A stretch of DNA of 64,000 nt, taken from NCBI RefSeq assembly GCF_011762185.1, contig NZ_JAASQJ010000005.1, positions 428,562-492,561 of the forward strand, given 5' to 3'. Source of the stretch: Dyadobacter arcticus. Lineage in GTDB: Bacteria; Bacteroidota; Bacteroidia; Cytophagales; Spirosomataceae. Below the pieces are notes generated by a model. That model made no database searches and was not told where the DNA came from. It saw nothing but the letters and a program-made list of their open reading frames with translations. Positions 16,651 to 25,733 of this stretch are shown in pieces (within the stretch, counting starts at the first letter, position 1; each line of letters starts with the position of its first letter). Position numbers and translations under genes: made by a program.

Positions 16651-17994
16651 ATGGAACAAAATAGACGCAATTTTTTAAAAGCATCCAGCTTAATTGCAGG
16701 TGGTGCTATGCTAAATCCGCTGAGCGGATATGGCTTTAATAGTTCGGTAGACGAGACAATTAAGGTTGCGCTGATCGGTTGCGGAGGCAGAGGCAGAGGT
16801 GCGGCGGCACAAGCCCTAAGCACTTCTCAAAACGTGCAGATCGTCGCAATGGCCGACGCTTTTAAAGATAATCTGGACGAAGCTTACAAAATTCTGACCA
16901 CAAAGAAATATAAAGATGCAGCAGGAGCGATTGTAGATATTAAAACAAAAATTGACGTTCCTGACGACCGCAAATTTGTTGGATTCGACGCATTTAAAAA
17001 GGCTATTGCGCTGAAAGATGTAGATGTAGTCATCCTGGCAACTCCTCCCGGCTTCCGCCCATGGCATTTTGAAGAAGCTGTGAAAAATGATAAACATATC
17101 TTTATGGAAAAACCGGTTGCTACCGACGCTCCGGGGATTCGCAAAGTGTTGGAAATCGCGGAAGAAGCAAAGAAAAAGAAGTTGAATGTGGTAGTTGGTT
17201 TACAGCGTCATTATCAGGCCAACTATCGCGAGGCGATCAAACGTATTCATGATGGCGCTTTGGGTGATATCGTTGGTGGTCAGGTTTATTGGGTTGGCAG
17301 CAGCCCCTGGATGAAGGAACGTCAGCCAAATCAAACGGAAATGGAATATCAAATGAGAAACTGGTACTATTTCAATTGGCTATGCGGTGACCATATCTCT
17401 GAGCAACATGTTCACAATATCGATGTAGCTAATTGGGTTAAAAAGGGTTATCCTGTAACCATTCAAGGTTCAGGCGGACGCCAGGTACGTACAGGAAAGG
17501 CTTACGGTGAGATTTTCGATCACCATACATTGGATCTTGTTTATGCTGACGGAACTGTTATTTCAAGTCAATGCCGCCAGTTTGAAGGCACCTGGAACAG
17601 GGTCGACGAAGCTTTTGTGGGAACAAAAGGGCGTATAGATAGTTTTGATGGCAAAAAAACAATCCTGAAAGATTATAAGGGTGGCGTTCTGTATCAACAT
17701 GATGATAAGGGAGATAAAAATCCATATCAGGTTGAACACGATGAATTATTTGCAGCCATTGCAAAAGGCGAATATAAATTTGCTGACGCTGAAAACGGTG
17801 CGAAGAGTACCATGACATCAATCATGGGCCGTATGGCAACTTATTCGGGCAAAATGATTAAGTGGGATGAGGCATTGAATTCAGATATCAATTTGTTCCC
17901 TGACAAACTTGCGTGGGACGCTTCTCCAAAGATTCTTCCCGGCCCCGACGGTTTATATCCCGTCGCTGTTCCTGGAAAAACTCAGGTAATCTGA
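16651..17994 (+). CDS. Tat-exported Gfo/Idh/MocA family oxidoreductase
   Basis: NAD(P)-dependent sugar or inositol oxidoreductase type, 447 residues. The N-terminus has a twin-arginine signal (RRNFLKASSLIAGGAML), so the protein is probably periplasmic with its cofactor bound before export. The Rossmann motif is VALIGCGGRGRGAAA and the catalytic-lysine region is HIFMEKPVATDAPG. The start at 16651 (MEQNRRNF) places the twin arginines correctly; an upstream in-frame extension to 16618 is not needed. A strong terminator follows. Confidence 0.93.
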   Translation: MEQNRRNFLKASSLIAGGAMLNPLSGYGFNSSVDETIKVALIGCGGRGRGAAAQALSTSQNVQIVAMADAFKDNLDEAYKILTTKKYKDAAGAIVDIKTKIDVPDDRKFVGFDAFKKAIALKDVDVVILATPPGFRPWHFEEAVKNDKHIFMEKPVATDAPGIRKVLEIAEEAKKKKLNVVVGLQRHYQANYREAIKRIHDGALGDIVGGQVYWVGSSPWMKERQPNQTEMEYQMRNWYYFNWLCGDHISEQHVHNIDVANWVKKGYPVTIQGSGGRQVRTGKAYGEIFDHHTLDLVYADGTVISSQCRQFEGTWNRVDEAFVGTKGRIDSFDGKKTILKDYKGGVLYQHDDKGDKNPYQVEHDELFAAIAKGEYKFADAENGAKSTMTSIMGRMATYSGKMIKWDEALNSDINLFPDKLAWDASPKILPGPDGLYPVAVPGKTQVI

Positions 17995-18011
17995 CCTGTA
18001 ATAAAGAGAAT

Positions 18012-18041
18012 AAAAAAAGGCTCCCAGGGAGCCTTTTTTTA
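18012..18041 (+). terminator. Rho-independent terminator after the oxidoreductase gene
   Basis: GGCTCCC (18019-18025) pairs with GGGAGCC (18027-18033), flanked by an A tract and a run of seven T. Confidence 0.88.
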
Positions 18042-18164
18042 TTTGAAACTTTCCGCCAAAAGCAAATACCTAATTGGCATAATAGCATTTTCGGCAGGGA
18101 ATATTTATATTCGATACGGATAACTTTCTGAAATAAGACTATTGTTGAACCAACGGTATAGTCA

Positions 18165-18359
18165 GTGAAACTAAGCTTACAAAATGCTGTACTGATTTTA
18201 CTGGCTGGTATGGTGATACTGGCCATCGGATCGTTCTTAAATTCATCTAAAACCCAAATAAGCAATCCTATTATTTTGACAGGCCTTGCTATTGAATTCT
18301 TAGGCACGATATGGCTGGTTCTGAGTCTCAATCAAAGGCGTAATAAGCATAAACTTTGA
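18165..18359 (+). CDS. Small two-helix membrane protein, weakly GldL-like
   Basis: Begins with GTG and encodes 64 residues with two hydrophobic helices (AVLILLAGMVILAIGSFL and IILTGLAIEFLGTIWLVL) and a basic end RRNKHKL. The GLAIEFLGTIW stretch recalls the N-terminal membrane part of GldL-type proteins, but the similarity is weak and it is probably a small protein of unknown function. It converges with aroC. Confidence 0.55.
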   Translation: MKLSLQNAVLILLAGMVILAIGSFLNSSKTQISNPIILTGLAIEFLGTIWLVLSLNQRRNKHKL

Positions 18360-18369
18360 TCAAGTTCCA

Positions 18370-19449
18370 TTAAATCTTGCTCGCCTTATTTCTCAAATAA
18401 AAGTCTGCCAGGACAATCGCTGCCATGGCTTCAACAATCGGTACCGCCCTAGGTACAACACATGGATCGTGCCGCCCTTTTCCCTGTACAATAGCAACAT
18501 TGCCATTTTGATCTACACTCTCCTGATCCTGCATGATGGTAGCCACCGGCTTGAACGCAACCCTGAAATAAATGTCCTCTCCATTAGAAATACCCCCTTG
18601 TATCCCTCCCGAGTGATTGGTACGGGTATGAACTGAACCCGCCTCATCCTTAAAAAATGCATCATTGTGCTGAGACCCCAATAATGCAACCCCATCAAAG
18701 CCGCTTCCGTATTCGAAACCTTTTACCGCATTAATACTTAGCATTGCTTTTCCGAGCTCTGCATGCATTTTGTCAAATACTGGCTCTCCCCATCCTGCGG
18801 GTGTACCCTTGATAACACAACTTACCACACCGCCAACCGAATCACCCTGCTTGCGAATGCCATCAATGTAATCAAACATTTGCTGCGCCATCATTGGGTC
18901 AGGACAACGTACGTCGTTGTTCTCGGTTTGCGAGAGATCAAGCGTTCCATATTCCTGTTGCAGCTTTAAATTTCCCACCTGAGAGACATAAGCCTGGACA
19001 GTTACTCCCAAACTTTTTAGGAGCGTTTTGGCGATAGCCCCTGCCGCAACTCTTGCTGCTGTTTCACGAGCCGAACTGCGACCTCCTCCGCGATAATCGC
19101 GAATCCCATACTTAATCTGATAGGTATAATCTGCGTGTGATGGCCTGAATTGCGCTGCAATGTGCGCGTAATCTTTGCTACGCTGGTCCTCATTGCGAAT
19201 GATCAGCGCGATGGGTGTTCCGGTAGTCTTACCTTCAAAAACCCCCGATAAAACTTCAAACTCATCTGCTTCTCTGCGTTGCGTGGTGATCCGCGATTGG
19301 CCTGGCTTGCGTCTTGTCAGCTCACTCTGGATGAAGTCGGGATCAAAATCAAGTCCTGACGGACAGCCATCAATGACCACACCAATTCCTGCCCCATGCG
19401 ACTCGCCAAACGTCGAGATCCTGAATATTTTTCCGTATGTACTTCCCAT
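18370..19449 (-). CDS. aroC: Chorismate synthase
   Basis: Last enzyme of the shikimate pathway; FMN-dependent elimination of phosphate from 5-enolpyruvylshikimate-3-phosphate to give chorismate. Family signatures are GESHGAGIGVVIDGCPSGL at the N-terminus, GGGRSSARETAARVAAGAIA in the middle and NHSGGIQGGISNGEDI near the C-terminus. Length of 359 residues is normal. It is 4 nt downstream of batD, so the two are probably cotranscribed. Confidence 0.97.
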   Translation of the reverse strand: MGSTYGKIFRISTFGESHGAGIGVVIDGCPSGLDFDPDFIQSELTRRKPGQSRITTQRREADEFEVLSGVFEGKTTGTPIALIIRNEDQRSKDYAHIAAQFRPSHADYTYQIKYGIRDYRGGGRSSARETAARVAAGAIAKTLLKSLGVTVQAYVSQVGNLKLQQEYGTLDLSQTENNDVRCPDPMMAQQMFDYIDGIRKQGDSVGGVVSCVIKGTPAGWGEPVFDKMHAELGKAMLSINAVKGFEYGSGFDGVALLGSQHNDAFFKDEAGSVHTRTNHSGGIQGGISNGEDIYFRVAFKPVATIMQDQESVDQNGNVAIVQGKGRHDPCVVPRAVPIVEAMAAIVLADFYLRNKASKI

Positions 19450-19453
19450 GAAT

Positions 19454-20857
19454 TTATTTTCTAAAAACCCAAAACATTATAATCAGCAATATGATCACAA
19501 TGGCGTTGGTAGCATCCTTTAAAATTTGCTTATAATCAAAGCTTTCACGGCTACTATCCTGACTTTCTAAATTGTCGTACAGCCCCGCTGACCCACTCAA
19601 TGATAAATTTGCCAGTCTGTAATCCTCTCCTTCTACTTTTAAAGATTTTCCTGATCTCAGGGTATCGTATTTTTCTGTTTGCGAGTCAAAATAGATCCAT
19701 TGAAAGTACCTTCCAAGCGGAAAAGTACCGTCCTTTCTCGGGACGATAAAGTAATCAAATGTCTTTTCCCCGATCACATTCTGAAAGCTCCTTTTGACGA
19801 CCTGACTGACTTCAGGAGGATAGATATCAAAATAGGAGTTAGCGACAATAACCGGTGCAGGGATTGCGGTAATGTTACCCATACCCTCCACTTTGAACAT
19901 ATAGCGGATGCTTTCACCCGGGTAAACCAGCTCGGCAGATAATTTTTCTTTCAAACTATATTGGCCGACGGCTACCTGGTCCCGTAATGGGTGGTCGGGC
20001 AGTTGCTTTACAGCAATACGGATAGGTTTTGAACGAAAGGCTTTAACGATTTTCTTATCCACATTTACCGTCATGGCATTGTCCGTCACAAGCATATCCA
20101 ATTTTACAGATGGAAATAAAATGTCTTCCGATGTGAGTGGAAACAATCTCGCCTGATACATATTGTATTCGGAATAACGTCTCCCTCTTATAGTCACTTT
20201 TCTATTTACAATTTCTTCAATCCCGACATTCTCTTCCCAGCAATTAATGGGTCGCAACACTTTAAGTATGGATTGGAGTTGCTCGTTGAACCTGTAAAAC
20301 TCCATCCGAACAGGTGCATTTTCTGCTATGTAAAGCGAGATTCTCACCGCAAACCCTTCCCGAATATAAGCCGACTTTTTATCAGTCTGGACAGAAAGAA
20401 AGATCCCGTCTCCAATATCATCGACTTCTGCTTCCAGTGCCTCGGTATTACCCTCTAATGATCCGTCGGCAAAGGCGGCTCCCAAGGAAAATATGACAAT
20501 TGTTTCATTGGCGTAAAGGCGTTGTCCATTGACATTGATTGTAAACTCGGGTATGAGATAATTCCCCGCTTTTGAAGCGTAATACTCCTGTGTGATCGTC
20601 TGGATCACTACTTTCTTGCCATCAACAGTACTCATGGAACTTGTACCCGACTTGCTCCTCTTTTCGAGATCCTTTATGTCGGGAAATATGATGGAAGGTC
20701 TGTTTTCTGCATCTCTTATAACAACAGAAATGAGGAATGGTTGTTCAAGGGAAAGATTTTTGGATCCGATTTCAATAGAAGCTTCATCATTAAATTCTTG
20801 GGCATAAACTATACCAGAAAAACACAAGATAATATTTAATAATGCATATAATTTCAT
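19454..20857 (-). CDS. BatD-family protein
   Basis: Secreted/membrane protein with a signal peptide (YALLNIILCFSGIVYA), a long beta-sandwich-rich periplasmic part and a single C-terminal transmembrane helix (AIVIILLIIMFWVF). This matches BatD of the Bacteroides aerotolerance (bat) system; motifs such as LSLEQPFLISVVI and YYASKAGNYLIPEFTI fit. The other bat genes (VWA proteins, MoxR ATPase) are not in this window, so this is a separate or solitary copy. Stops 4 nt before aroC begins. Confidence 0.8.
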   Translation of the reverse strand: MKLYALLNIILCFSGIVYAQEFNDEASIEIGSKNLSLEQPFLISVVIRDAENRPSIIFPDIKDLEKRSKSGTSSMSTVDGKKVVIQTITQEYYASKAGNYLIPEFTINVNGQRLYANETIVIFSLGAAFADGSLEGNTEALEAEVDDIGDGIFLSVQTDKKSAYIREGFAVRISLYIAENAPVRMEFYRFNEQLQSILKVLRPINCWEENVGIEEIVNRKVTIRGRRYSEYNMYQARLFPLTSEDILFPSVKLDMLVTDNAMTVNVDKKIVKAFRSKPIRIAVKQLPDHPLRDQVAVGQYSLKEKLSAELVYPGESIRYMFKVEGMGNITAIPAPVIVANSYFDIYPPEVSQVVKRSFQNVIGEKTFDYFIVPRKDGTFPLGRYFQWIYFDSQTEKYDTLRSGKSLKVEGEDYRLANLSLSGSAGLYDNLESQDSSRESFDYKQILKDATNAIVIILLIIMFWVFRK

Positions 20858-20957
20858 TAAATATTTTCGTTAACTTTATTAGGATTTGGCGTAATCTCAC
20901 CCAACCCGAATGATCCAATCACTTAAACTTCCCTAAACCACAAAACTACATAATACT

Positions 20958-21161
20958 ATGGCCTCGATGCTTGAATACATAAAAATTATTCTGCAAAAAG
21001 TTAGCTTCGACCGCAGATTATTTGAGAAAGAATTGAGAAAAGCGATTCGTATGTTGATGCCGGCCGAGGTAAAACGTTTAAGACAATGGTGCTATGATCA
21101 CTACGCTACAATACATTTGCCTGTTTTAAATACCTGCTTTGCACGTCTCTCGTCTTTCTAA
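20958..21161 (+). CDS. Small basic helical protein, unknown function
   Basis: A 67-residue charged helical protein (FDRRLFEKELRKAIRMLMP, EVKRLRQWCYDHY) without signal peptide. Similar short ORFs occur widely in Cytophagales as hypothetical proteins. It is divergent from batD and followed by a strong terminator shared with the TPR gene. Confidence 0.6.
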   Translation: MASMLEYIKIILQKVSFDRRLFEKELRKAIRMLMPAEVKRLRQWCYDHYATIHLPVLNTCFARLSSF

Positions 21162-21178
21162 AAATTTAAGTGTTATAT

Positions 21179-21222
21179 AAAGCCAAAAGGCCGTCCGAAA
21201 TTCGGGCGGCCTTTTGGCTTAT
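21179..21222. terminator. Bidirectional terminator between the small gene and the TPR gene
   Basis: A long hairpin: AAGCCAAAAGGCCG pairs with CGGCCTTTTGGCTT around a short GAAATTC loop region. It sits between two convergent genes. Confidence 0.85.
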
Positions 21223-21235
21223 CAACAAGTCTTAA

Positions 21236-23014
21236 TTATTTTTTCTTCGGTGCTGCTCCCTTTGCCTTTGCGGTTGGTTTGGAAGCTGCCGATGTTGCTG
21301 CTGGTTGCGCAGCAGGTGCCACTGCCATGCCTAATGCCTCCTTCGCTGCTACATTGTCCGGATCCACTTTCAATAGTTTCTCCCAATACTCCTTCGCCTT
21401 CGCCTGATCTTTTAAAGTTGTTTGAGTATAAAAAGCCAGATAACTATATGCCAACTTCAAATATGACTTGTATTTGGATGGATCCGGGTCTAGTTCCGCT
21501 AATTCAGTTAACTTCTGATAGTACGGAGCAGAAATACCCTTGTCTACATTTTCCTGTCTGTCGTATGCGTTATATAATGTACTAGCTCTCCAATAATATC
21601 CGTATGGCCACTCCGGAAGTTTCTGTGTAACGGTCGCAAAGATAGAATCGGCTTTCAAATACAAAGCCTTCTTATTCATTGCAATATTGGCGCTGTCCGC
21701 ATAATTAGAGTCTGCTGCCGTGGGCACGTTTAGACTTGATGCCATTTGGAAATTGGATAGACCAGTATAATAGTAATCATTCGCACTTGCCTTGGCTGTA
21801 TCCAGGGAAATACCCTTGCTGTATGTCATGGCAGCATTCGGGAAATCTTTTGCAGCGTAATACAAGGCAGCAACCTCTTTGTATGTGTTGGAAGCCTCTG
21901 TCTTGCTTGTATCTAAATCCGCACCCTTCAAGATGTACAGCACACCAGTGGAATCATATCCTTTTCCATCAGTTACTTTTTGATTGTAAGCACGTCCAAG
22001 ATACTTGTAGTCGTCTCCGATGATCTTATCCGGCGCTACTTTCATGAATTCATTCAAATTTTCAATCGCTCTATCAGGATCGTTTTGTTTGAAATATGAC
22101 CAACCATACATTCTCAAGGTGATTGGATTATTAATCTTACCTTTTATTTCTTCCAATAATTGCAATGATTTTGGATAATCGTCCGCCGTGAACGCAAATT
22201 GCGCGGCACGCAACTTCATTTCAGGATCAGTTGTTCCACTTTTCTGAATGAATAAATCGAAGTTTTCAGCAGCTTGCTTATATTTTTGAGCGAAAAAGTA
22301 CAACTCGGCCAAATCCTTATAAGCAGGAGCGAAATTAGGATCAGCTTCGATTGCTTTCTTATAATTTTCTAACGCAAGGTTATAATTTTTACCCCTAAGG
22401 TAAATCTGTCCAACGGCATTGTGTGCTGCTGCATAGTTTGGTTTTGCTGTCAAGGCATATTCGTAAGCAGTTACTGCATTACCTCCTTCATTTCTAAGCA
22501 TTAATGCATCCCCTTTTGCAAGATAGGCATCAGCGAGATTTTTATCCCTTTTTACAGCCAAATCGAGCAACCTGATCGCTTCCGCAGGATCATTTGTCTT
22601 TTCGAAAAGCGTGTAAGCTTCACCAATCCTAAAAAGTACTTCAGCATCCTTGCCTTTCTTTTTCTCAGCAACGTCAAACAATTCTTTCGCTTTGGCTCTA
22701 TCGCCTTTTCCAAGTGCAACGGTTCCTAAACCAACTTGATTCAAATATGATTTTTCGTCAAGCTGAATACCTTTTTCAAAAGCCTTTTGAGCCTCATCCA
22801 ATTGATTTGCCTTTATATAGTAATAACCAAGATAGTATTGGTTATCTGCCGACGGAGTACCCGTTGACAGCTTTTTGAATAGTTCACCCGCTTCATTGTA
22901 CCGTTCTCCGTGTATCAAAGCCAAGCCATCCTGTGTTGTCTGTGCCTGAACATTGACAACCGTCAATAAACCAATCACAAGTGCTACTAATTTCATCTTC
23001 ATGTTTCTGTTCAT
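21236..23014 (-). CDS. Secreted tetratricopeptide-repeat protein
   Basis: Signal peptide (LVALVIGLLTVVNVQAQ) followed by about a dozen TPR units (for example YNEAGELFKKLSTG, LDEAQKAFEKGIQLD, YNLALENYKKAIEADPNFA, ADDYPKSLQLLEEIKG) and a low-complexity Ala/Lys-rich tail (residues about 570-592). 592 residues. It is the last gene of the exbB-exbD-exbD-tonB-small-PstS-like series, all on the minus strand, a gene order I recall as conserved in Bacteroidota. It probably works in the periplasm with the TonB complex; its exact partner is not known. Confidence 0.88.
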   Translation of the reverse strand: MNRNMKMKLVALVIGLLTVVNVQAQTTQDGLALIHGERYNEAGELFKKLSTGTPSADNQYYLGYYYIKANQLDEAQKAFEKGIQLDEKSYLNQVGLGTVALGKGDRAKAKELFDVAEKKKGKDAEVLFRIGEAYTLFEKTNDPAEAIRLLDLAVKRDKNLADAYLAKGDALMLRNEGGNAVTAYEYALTAKPNYAAAHNAVGQIYLRGKNYNLALENYKKAIEADPNFAPAYKDLAELYFFAQKYKQAAENFDLFIQKSGTTDPEMKLRAAQFAFTADDYPKSLQLLEEIKGKINNPITLRMYGWSYFKQNDPDRAIENLNEFMKVAPDKIIGDDYKYLGRAYNQKVTDGKGYDSTGVLYILKGADLDTSKTEASNTYKEVAALYYAAKDFPNAAMTYSKGISLDTAKASANDYYYTGLSNFQMASSLNVPTAADSNYADSANIAMNKKALYLKADSIFATVTQKLPEWPYGYYWRASTLYNAYDRQENVDKGISAPYYQKLTELAELDPDPSKYKSYLKLAYSYLAFYTQTTLKDQAKAKEYWEKLLKVDPDNVAAKEALGMAVAPAAQPAATSAASKPTAKAKGAAPKKK

Positions 23015-23089
23015 TTTTTACCGGGTTAAAATAATGATAAAAAATTTGGCTTTTCAATAACAAATTCCAAATCTATCCAATTGTTCAAG

Positions 23090-24043
23090 TTAAAAATCCT
23101 TCCCTGTGGTAATTTCAATCTCACGTGGGTAGGGTACCGTTGGAAGGAGCCCCATCTTTTGGATGATAAGGCCACCTACGTCTCTTGCTATATACGTCAT
23201 TAATCCTCCTCCTAATCCTGAATATCCCTCGCGACTAACAATATAAAGGTCGCGAAATAGTGGATACCGCTTGAATTCAAGGCCTCCTTGGAATGGTTGT
23301 ATGTAATCAGATAACGAATCAGGTTTCACCTTTTTAGCTACACCAAGAACATTTATACCTTTTGATAACTCCTCGGAAGCAAGCGAATGCCCGTCACTAA
23401 TCCAATTAACGCCAATAAATCCCAAATGAAGCGGATCTTTTCTTACATCCTTAATCACATTTTCATTTGAACCGGCTGATATAATACGCAGCCCGTTAAT
23501 GTTGGTAATCCCGAACTTATGAAGGATGTAATTCAGATTACTGGCATTAGCATTGTCAAAAACCAGCGTAATCAACCCTTTCTGATTTCCATCCTTCAAT
23601 TGCGACCAATCTGTAATTTTTCCCTCCAGCATTGCCTGAATTTCAGACATTGTAATAAGGCTGTCTGTATTTGCCTTGCTTGTTACCAAAGCAAGTCCAT
23701 CTGTCGCAATATGCTGGAACTTATAACTTCCTTTTTGATCTTTTATAATTGCCAGTTCCTTATCATTCAGCTGTCGGGTTGAGAAAATAATCCGGGCGCT
23801 ATCATTCAACAATTGCCGGATGGACTCCTGCTCCGGCTTATAATCAACTTTGAAATGCGCATTGGGGTAAATCCCTTCATAAGCATTTGTCAGAGCATTT
23901 ACCAGCGGTTTGAAGGACTCATCCGACGCTATTGTAATAGTACCCTGCCTTGGATTGTCTAAACTAGTACTTGAAGAATCACATCCTAACAAGCTTACCA
24001 CCAACAATACTGCAAACCAAAGGCATGTCGCAATAAATTTCAT
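23090..24043 (-). CDS. PstS-like substrate-binding lipoprotein
   Basis: Lipoprotein signal with lipobox (WFAVLLVVSLLGC) and a periplasmic binding-protein type II fold: GTITIASDESFKPLVNALTN, IIFSTRQLNDKEL, TDGLALVTSKANTDSLIT, IISAGSNENVIKD. This resembles phosphate-binding PstS proteins, but no ABC permease or ATPase lies nearby; instead the gene sits in a TonB/ExbBD operon. It overlaps the preceding small gene by 4 nt (ATGA). It may act in sensing or delivering a ligand in that context; the ligand is not shown by the sequence. Confidence 0.85.
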   Translation of the reverse strand: MKFIATCLWFAVLLVVSLLGCDSSSTSLDNPRQGTITIASDESFKPLVNALTNAYEGIYPNAHFKVDYKPEQESIRQLLNDSARIIFSTRQLNDKELAIIKDQKGSYKFQHIATDGLALVTSKANTDSLITMSEIQAMLEGKITDWSQLKDGNQKGLITLVFDNANASNLNYILHKFGITNINGLRIISAGSNENVIKDVRKDPLHLGFIGVNWISDGHSLASEELSKGINVLGVAKKVKPDSLSDYIQPFQGGLEFKRYPLFRDLYIVSREGYSGLGGGLMTYIARDVGGLIIQKMGLLPTVPYPREIEITTGKDF

Positions 24044-24261
24044 AACTCATTTCGGTTTCTTCTTCTCCAAACCCTATAACCCCGATACCCTCCATACAAA
24101 ATAAGTGTGCCAGCGAAGGCGTAACGCGGTAAACTGCCTATGGGAAACAATCTAAAAGACAAGGAGGAGAAGATCAAAAAGACCCCTCCTCCTATGTATG
24201 TCAGAGCCATTAACACAGAGGTTAGATCACCGATCTTCTCATGCAATGGTTTTTCCCTCAT
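24040..24261 (-). CDS. Small membrane protein of the TonB operon
   Basis: 73 residues with two hydrophobic helices (VLMALTYIGGGVFLIFSSL and YAFAGTLILYGGYRGY) and a basic tail RVWRRRNRNEL. It lies 3 nt after tonB and overlaps the PstS-like gene by 4 nt, so translational coupling is likely. Function unknown; position suggests an accessory part of the TonB complex. Confidence 0.7.
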   Translation of the reverse strand: MREKPLHEKIGDLTSVLMALTYIGGGVFLIFSSLSFRLFPIGSLPRYAFAGTLILYGGYRGYRVWRRRNRNEL

Positions 24262-24264
24262 GAG

Positions 24265-25089
24265 TTACTCTAACTGGAAATTGATTGGTAGATTGTACTT
24301 AACACGAACTGCGCGGCCAGACTGCTTACCTGGTTTCCACTTCGGCATTGCTTTCACAACACGCATAGCTTCTTCATCGCAACCAAAACCCAATCCTTTC
24401 AGAACTGCTACATCCTGGATACTTCCATCAATATTCACAACGAATGACATAAATACCCGTCCGGAAACATTGGCACGAGAAGCTGCACTTGGATACTTAA
24501 TGTTCTTGTTTAAGTATTTGTACATTTCTGCGGTACCACCTGGAAACTCAGGTTGTTGCTCAACAACTGTAAAAACCTTTTCAGGTTCCGGAGCCGCCTC
24601 AACCACTGTACCTTTACTTGGGGCAGCAACAGCTTCGGGAGCAACGATAATCTCATTCGCATTGGGATCACCTTCCACGGTCTTATCAGCAACAACAGCT
24701 TCCTTAATTTCTTCAACTGTTGGTGGCGGAACCTCTTCAGGTACTTCCTCATCTTTCTTAACCTCGGGAGGTAAGAACTTTACCGTATTCACCTTTGGCT
24801 GCTCGATAGGTGGCGGTGGCGGCGGCGGTGGTTCTGCCGGATCAATTGGCGGCGGTGGTATTTTCATTAAATCCACTTCAACCATCAGTTCTTCTTTCTC
24901 CTCGCCAGCAGTCAATCGGTTAATGATCGACGGCGTAAACATAGCAAGTACAAAAAGAGCAGCTCCGATCAAAGTGGCCTTCGTAACATCTGCTCGATAT
25001 CCTCTACGAAGTTCAAATGCACCGTACGCCTTGTTACGATCGGCAAACACTATATCATCAAGTGTTGCATTCGGGCTCATTTCTGCCAT
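24265..25089 (-). CDS. tonB: Energy transducer TonB
   Basis: Links the proton-motive force at the inner membrane to outer-membrane receptors. N-terminal region with FADRNKAYGAFELRRGYRAD typical of Bacteroidota TonB, a transmembrane helix (ATLIGAALFVLAMFTPSII), a proline-rich periplasmic stretch with eight prolines in a row, and a C-terminal TonB domain (FPGGTAEMYKYLNKNIKYPS, GRVFMSFVVNIDGSI, WKPGKQSGRAVRVKYNLPI). 274 residues. Encoded after exbB and two exbD genes. Confidence 0.94.
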   Translation of the reverse strand: MAEMSPNATLDDIVFADRNKAYGAFELRRGYRADVTKATLIGAALFVLAMFTPSIINRLTAGEEKEELMVEVDLMKIPPPPIDPAEPPPPPPPPIEQPKVNTVKFLPPEVKKDEEVPEEVPPPTVEEIKEAVVADKTVEGDPNANEIIVAPEAVAAPSKGTVVEAAPEPEKVFTVVEQQPEFPGGTAEMYKYLNKNIKYPSAASRANVSGRVFMSFVVNIDGSIQDVAVLKGLGFGCDEEAMRVVKAMPKWKPGKQSGRAVRVKYNLPINFQLE

Positions 25090-25116
25090 GGCGCTTTGAT
25101 AGTTTTTGATTAAAAA

Positions 25117-25698
25117 TTAATTTTTTGGAATGATTTTATCCCCCAACAGCCCTTTTTCCGAGTCTGTAAGACTTTCAACGAGCGCATACCGTTTTGATTT
25201 GGTAATTGCCATTTCGTCAAGGACGTCAACCATATTCTTGTAAGTTGACACTGGAGTAGGTTTGATTACTACCACAAAGGGTTCATTGCCTTTTTCATCC
25301 TTCGGGTTTGCTGCATTAATCCGCTTTGCCGAAGCAAAAATTACGCTTCTCAGATCAAAACCGTAACGGGTAGTTTTCAATAATTCCTTTGCCTTATCAT
25401 CATCTGCGGCAACACCGTCCAGATAGTATACATCATCATTAGAACCCATGAAAAGGGTTAAAACTTTGGATGCTTTTAAAGGTTCTGTCTTCTCCTGATC
25501 TTCCTCATCCGTCTTGTCAGGCACCGCCAGCGTCATAGACGTGGGTTTTGACATGGTTGTCGCAAGCATAAAAAAGGTAATGAGCAAAAATCCTAAGTCC
25601 ACCATTGGAGTCATATCGACACGGGTAGACATTTTCTTGGCCCGAACCTTACCGTCGCCTTTGCCATGCCCATCACCCGATTCTTCAATTGCTGCCAT
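25117..25698 (-). CDS. exbD: ExbD/TolR family protein (second copy)
   Basis: Biopolymer transport protein with a short cytosolic start, one membrane helix (LGFLLITFFMLATTMSKP) preceded by TRVDMTPMVDLGF with the conserved aspartate, and a periplasmic domain. 193 residues. Paired with another exbD immediately upstream; two exbD copies between exbB and tonB are usual in Bacteroidota, where they are thought to form mixed dimers. Confidence 0.92.
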   Translation of the reverse strand: MAAIEESGDGHGKGDGKVRAKKMSTRVDMTPMVDLGFLLITFFMLATTMSKPTSMTLAVPDKTDEEDQEKTEPLKASKVLTLFMGSNDDVYYLDGVAADDDKAKELLKTTRYGFDLRSVIFASAKRINAANPKDEKGNEPFVVVIKPTPVSTYKNMVDVLDEMAITKSKRYALVESLTDSEKGLLGDKIIPKN

Positions 25699-25733
25699 TT
25701 TTTCTTAAAATTAAAATGATACCATTTGTAACA

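Noticed and set aside
24140..25099. Long plus-strand frame of 319 codons opposite tonB
   Set aside because: It is the antisense of the tonB gene; its Gly/Ser-rich runs mirror the Pro-rich segment of TonB, and TonB has clear domains.
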